Assembly (NCBI GenBank): GCA_046351215.1
Contig: JAXLYX010000005.1
Location: 310,001-374,000 of the forward strand
DNA length: 64,000 bases
Source of the DNA: JAXLYX01 sp046351215
GTDB lineage: Bacteria > Myxococcota_A > Polyangia > Polyangiales > Houyiibacteriaceae
Direction: 5' to 3'
The notes beneath the pieces are model-generated. The model had not been told where the DNA came from. It saw nothing but the letters and a program-made list of their open reading frames with translations, and ran no database searches. How positions within the stretch are numbered: position 1 is the stretch's first letter; the number at the start of each line of letters is the position of its first letter. Positions 60,711 through 64,000 of the stretch are shown here, piece by piece. The position numbers and the translations under genes were made by a program.

Positions 60711-63370
60711 GAGGCGGCTTCCACCACGGCGCGAGCGACGGTCACGGCTTCGGCGAGCTTGCCGGGCTCCGTGCCGCCCGCCTGCGCGAAGTCGGGCCGA
60801 CCGCCTCCGCCGCCACCGACGATCGCGGCGGCCTGCTTCACGATCGCGCCGGCCTGGACCTTCTTCGTGAGCTCCTTCGACACGGAGCAGGCGAGGATCG
60901 CCTTCCCGTCGGCCGTGGCGGAGCCGAGAAGGACGACCGCGGGCGCGAGCTTGTCCTTGAGCTGGTCGGCCATCTCGCGGAGAGCCGCCGCGTCGCCGAG
61001 CTCGACGACGGCGCCGAGCACCTTCGCGCCGCCGATCGTCACGGCCTCGGACGTGAGGTCCTTGCTGCCGCCCGACATGAGCTGCTTCTTGAGGCGCTCG
61101 ATCTCGCGACGGAGCTCCTTCTGCGAGTCGATCACGCGCTCGACCTGCTCGCGGGTCTTCGTCGGATGCGCCTTCACGAGCGCGGCCGTCTGACCGAGCT
61201 CGGTCTGGATCACGCGGAGATGCGCGAGGGCGTTCATGCCCGTGGCGGCCTCGATGCGGCGCACGCCGGCCGAGACGCCCGAGTCCGAGAGGATGGTGAA
61301 GAGGCCGATGTCGCCCGTCCGCGCGACGTGCGTGCCGCCGCAGAGCTCGAGCGAGGGCCCGATGCGGAGCATCCGGACGACGTCGCCGTACTTCTCCTCG
61401 AAGATGCCGATCGCGCCGCGGCGCTTCGCCTCCTCCATGCCGAGCACGTCCGTCGTCACCTCGGAGTTCTCGAGGATCGCGTGGTTCACGAGATCCTCGA
61501 TGCGGGCGATCTCGCTCGCCTCGAGGGGCTTCTGCGAGGCGTAGTCGAAGCGCAGCCGATCGGGGCCGACGAGCGAGCCCTTCTGCGCGGCCGCCGGCCC
61601 CACGACCTGACGCAGGCCCCAGTGGAGGAGGTGCGTCGCGCTGTGGTTGCGGCGCGTCGCGCTGCGCTGCGCGCGGTCGACCTCGAGCGTGACGCCGTTG
61701 CCGATGTCGAAGCGACCCTTCACGACCTTGCCGCGGTGCACGACGAGGCCGTCGACCGGCGTCTTCGTGTCCTCGACCTCGAAGAGCACGTCGCCGGCGC
61801 GGATCGTGCCGCGATCGCCCATCTGGCCGCCCTTCTCGGCGTAGAACGGGGTCTCTTCCGTGACGATCTCGCCGACCTCGCCGGCCGAGAGGTGCTGCAC
61901 ACGCTTGCCGCCGGCGATGAGCGCGACGATCTGGCTCTCGGCGAGCTCCGACTCGTAGCCGCGGAACGAGACCTGGCCGATCTCGCGGTGCAGCGGATGG
62001 TAGACGTCGGCGACGGCCTCCTCACCGTGGCGCGAATCCTTGCTGCGCTCGCGCGCCTCGTCGAGCTCGCGCTCGAAGCCCTCGTGATCGACCTCGAAGC
62101 CCTTCTCGCGCCCGATCACCTCCTGGAGATCGAGCGGGAAGCCGTACGTGTCGTGGAGCTTGAACGCGACGGCCCCCGGCAGCTTCCGACCGGCACCCTC
62201 GCCGATCCAGGTCGAATTCTCGTCGAGGAGATCGAGACCGCGGCGGAGGGTTCGGCGGAAGCGCTCCTCCTCCTGCTGCACGACGTCGCTGATCAGCGCC
62301 TTGTGCTCGACGAGCTGCGGATAGGCGTCGCCCATGAGGTCGACGACCTTGAGGGCGGCGTGGTGGAGGAAGAGCTCGTCGATGCCGAGACGATGCCCGT
62401 GCCGGATGGCGCGGCGCATCACGCGGCGGAGGACGTAGCTACGGCCTTCCTTGTCGGGGAAGACGCCCTCGGAGATGAGGAAGGCGGTCGTCCGCGCGTG
62501 GTCGGCGATGACGCGCATCGAGACGTCGTCCGGCTGGGCGGTCGCGCCGTACTTCTTGCCGGCGATCTCGGCGGCGATCCCGACGAGGGGGCGGAGCAGA
62601 TCGGTGTCGTAGTTCGAGAGGACGCCCTGCTTCACCACCGCGACGCGCTCGAGGCCGGCGCCGGTGTCGACCGAGGGGGCGGGGAGCGGGATCAGCGTGC
62701 CGTTCGCCTGACGGTCGAACTGCATGAAGACCAGGTTCCAGAGCTCGAACCAGCCCCGTCCGTCGGGCGTCGGCTCCTCGCCGAAGGTGCGCGGATCGAC
62801 CTTGTCCGTGCCGAGCGAGTAGTGGATCTCGGTGCAGGGACCGCAGGGGCCCGTGTCGCCCATCTGCCAGAAGTTGTCCTTGGCGCCGCAGCGGATGATG
62901 CGCTCGTCCGGGAAGCCCGTGACGCGCTTCCAGATCGCGCCCGCCTCCTCGTCCGCGGGGCCGAAGCCCGGCTCGCCGCCGAAGATCGTCACGACGAGGC
63001 GGTTCGGATCGAGCTTCAGGGTGTCCATGAAGAACTCCCAGGCGAAGCGGATCGCGTCTTCCTTGAAATAGTCGCCGAACGAGAAGTTCCCGAGCATCTC
63101 GAAGAACGTGTGGTGGCGGGCCGTCACTCCGACGTTCTCGAGGTCGTTGTGCTTGCCGCTGATGCGGATGCACTTCTGGGCCGACGTCGCGCGCGTGTAG
63201 GGGCGCTTGTCCTTGCCCGTGAACACGTCCTTGAACTGGACCATGCCCGCGTTGGCGAACATCAGGGTCGGGTCGTTCGCCGGCAGCATGGAGCTCGACG
63301 GGACGACCTCGTGCCCCTGGGCGCGGAAGTACTCGAGGAAGGAGTGGCGGATCTCGCGGGACGACGTCAT
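60707..63370 (-). CDS. alaS: Alanine-tRNA ligase
   Basis: 887 aa from ATG 63370. Class II core: motif 1-type SREIRHSFLEYFRAQGH, PANDPTLMFANAGMVQFK, QKCIRISGKHNDLENVG, FEMLGNFSFGDYFK and GAGLERVA. Editing domain HxxxH in RNHSATHLLHW and CGGTHVARTGDIG. C-terminal domain GGGGGRPDFAQAGG. It charges tRNA-Ala and corrects serine mischarging. It is co-translated with the thioredoxin-fold protein downstream. Confidence 0.97.
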   Translation of the reverse strand: MTSSREIRHSFLEYFRAQGHEVVPSSSMLPANDPTLMFANAGMVQFKDVFTGKDKRPYTRATSAQKCIRISGKHNDLENVGVTARHHTFFEMLGNFSFGDYFKEDAIRFAWEFFMDTLKLDPNRLVVTIFGGEPGFGPADEEAGAIWKRVTGFPDERIIRCGAKDNFWQMGDTGPCGPCTEIHYSLGTDKVDPRTFGEEPTPDGRGWFELWNLVFMQFDRQANGTLIPLPAPSVDTGAGLERVAVVKQGVLSNYDTDLLRPLVGIAAEIAGKKYGATAQPDDVSMRVIADHARTTAFLISEGVFPDKEGRSYVLRRVMRRAIRHGHRLGIDELFLHHAALKVVDLMGDAYPQLVEHKALISDVVQQEEERFRRTLRRGLDLLDENSTWIGEGAGRKLPGAVAFKLHDTYGFPLDLQEVIGREKGFEVDHEGFERELDEARERSKDSRHGEEAVADVYHPLHREIGQVSFRGYESELAESQIVALIAGGKRVQHLSAGEVGEIVTEETPFYAEKGGQMGDRGTIRAGDVLFEVEDTKTPVDGLVVHRGKVVKGRFDIGNGVTLEVDRAQRSATRRNHSATHLLHWGLRQVVGPAAAQKGSLVGPDRLRFDYASQKPLEASEIARIEDLVNHAILENSEVTTDVLGMEEAKRRGAIGIFEEKYGDVVRMLRIGPSLELCGGTHVARTGDIGLFTILSDSGVSAGVRRIEAATGMNALAHLRVIQTELGQTAALVKAHPTKTREQVERVIDSQKELRREIERLKKQLMSGGSKDLTSEAVTIGGAKVLGAVVELGDAAALREMADQLKDKLAPAVVLLGSATADGKAILACSVSKELTKKVQAGAIVKQAAAIVGGGGGGRPDFAQAGGTEPGKLAEAVTVARAVVEAAS

Positions 63371-63405
63371 GGGGACGCTAGGGCTAGCGGAAGAGGGCCC
63401 CGCTT

Positions 63406-63762
63406 TCAATCGGCCGCTTCGCCTTCCCCGAGGGGGGCCTCGAGGGGCCCCGGAACGAAGGCGATCCGGGCCTTGCCCCGCCGTCTCTTGACGGCCCGCT
63501 CGACCCTCGTGGCCGTGCCCCGACCGTCGTAGGGGCCGAACAGGGCCGCCCGGGTCCAGGGGCGGCCGGCGCGGGTCGCCCGGGCGCCCCCCGGCTTCTC
63601 CCCGTTGTGCTGGGCGAGCCGGCGCTCCGGATCGGTGGTCAGCCCGACGTACGTCCGCCTCCCGTCGGCCGACAGGAGGACGTACACCCAGTAGGCCGAT
63701 CCCGCCGTCGAGGGAGGCGAGCCGCGGCGCTCAGAACCAGTAGCGCGCGCCGACCGCGGCAT
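63406..63762 (-). CDS. GIY-YIG nuclease-superfamily protein (UPF0213/YhbQ-like)
   Basis: 118 aa. The GIY-YIG core is present as WVYVLLSADGRRTYVGLT followed by DPERRLAQHN, with the catalytic-type Arg after the second motif, and a second half rich in basic residues (VERAVKRRRGKARIAF). Members of this small family have nuclease folds with an uncertain cellular role. The ATG at 63762 lies inside the end of the preceding outer-membrane gene (32-base overlap); no later start keeps the first strand. Confidence 0.78.
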   Translation of the reverse strand: MPRSARATGSERRGSPPSTAGSAYWVYVLLSADGRRTYVGLTTDPERRLAQHNGEKPGGARATRAGRPWTRAALFGPYDGRGTATRVERAVKRRRGKARIAFVPGPLEAPLGEGEAAD

Positions 63763-64000
63763 CCGGGTAGAAGTAGACCTGAGGCAGGAAGGCGATGCCG
63801 GGGGCGAATTCGACGAAGACGTCGAGCCGGCGGCGGTTGAACTCCCAGTCGAGCCCGAGCGGGGCGCGGGCGCCGAGCATGAAGCCGTCGTTGTCCCGGT
63901 TGCCCCAGCCGCCGCTCCCCCACCAGCCGAGCTTCGGGCCGACGCCGAAGTAGAAGAGCATGTTCGCGCGCGCGCGCTGCGTGAGGTCGATGTTCCAGAG
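63731..64000 (-). CDS. Outer-membrane beta-barrel protein, C-terminal part (cut by window edge)
   Basis: About 89 residues are visible; the frame runs through the window end (LWNIDLTQRARANMLFYFGV). The sequence alternates polar and hydrophobic residues with many aromatics and Gly (LGWWGSGG, VFVEFAPGIAF) and ends RYWF, the terminal aromatic residue typical of barrel proteins. Family not determined because the N-terminus is outside the window. Confidence 0.7.
   Translation of the reverse strand, partial: LWNIDLTQRARANMLFYFGVGPKLGWWGSGGWGNRDNDGFMLGARAPLGLDWEFNRRRLDVFVEFAPGIAFLPQVYFYPDAAVGARYWF

Overview
The window is a dense, high-GC bacterial chromosome segment (a hand count of 18001-18060 gives 41 G/C out of 60). 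I count 53 protein genes, two of them cut by the window edges, and two tRNAs. Several features suggest a Myxococcota member (Polyangiales-like): a secreted protein with a MYXO-CTERM-like Cys/hydrophobic/Arg tail at 14344-15282, many lipoproteins, a large TPR metalloprotease lipoprotein, an EAL-type c-di-GMP regulator, and a sigma54-type promoter. This assignment is an inference; no rRNA is present to confirm it.

Layout. 1-3.8 kb: secreted and lipoprotein genes, a CapA-like phosphoesterase and a PLP aminotransferase. 3.9-10.6 kb: an oxidative catabolism cluster that looks sterol- or terpenoid-directed. It holds a KshA-like Rieske oxygenase, a dihaem cytochrome, a 7Fe ferredoxin, an SDR, a KstD-like flavoprotein, an Old Yellow Enzyme and a SnoaL-like protein. 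The divergent promoter in its middle carries an exact match to the published KstR operator pattern. 10.6-15.3 kb: proteins of unknown role. 15.7-17.6 kb: a low-GC two-gene cassette (hand count 47/120 G/C at 16441-16560) encoding a ParA-like ATPase and a stand-alone RelA/SpoT alarmone synthetase, overlapping by ATGA. This is the best candidate for an undescribed, probably defensive or toxin-like, system.

17.7-25.4 kb: hisC, a cholesterol-oxidase-like GMC enzyme with a four-Cys cluster, a MOSC protein, a c-di-GMP phosphodiesterase, a RibD-like reductase, a pterin dehydratase, and tRNA-Pro and tRNA-Arg. 25.4-31.8 kb: a zinc-ribbon membrane protein, a phytoene-desaturase-like/DUF3556 pair, an acetyltransferase, a DUF1517 protein and a rhomboid protease. 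31.8-44.2 kb: a long minus-strand run with RraA, a pentameric ligand-gated channel homologue, DJ-1, two CitE-type lyases, CorA, and the coupled set TPR peptidase - histidine kinase - rph - rdgB - glk. 44.3-51.0 kb: polyphosphate kinase with a possible Pho box, a creatininase-family protein, a thioesterase-acetyltransferase fusion and pyrG. 51.2-57.8 kb: a methyltransferase, a small Rossmann protein, the dnaX-ybaB-recR replication/repair operon and an orphan type III export gate gene (sctV-like). 57.9-64 kb: a beta-barrel protein behind a strong sigma54 promoter match, alaS coupled to a tandem thioredoxin-fold protein, a GIY-YIG protein and a truncated outer-membrane protein.

Gene packing is tight: at least ten neighbouring pairs share start and stop bases (ATGA, GTGA or TGATG), so translational coupling is common. 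No CRISPR array, insertion sequence, integrase or rRNA was seen. All names rest on reading protein motifs by eye, without database searches.
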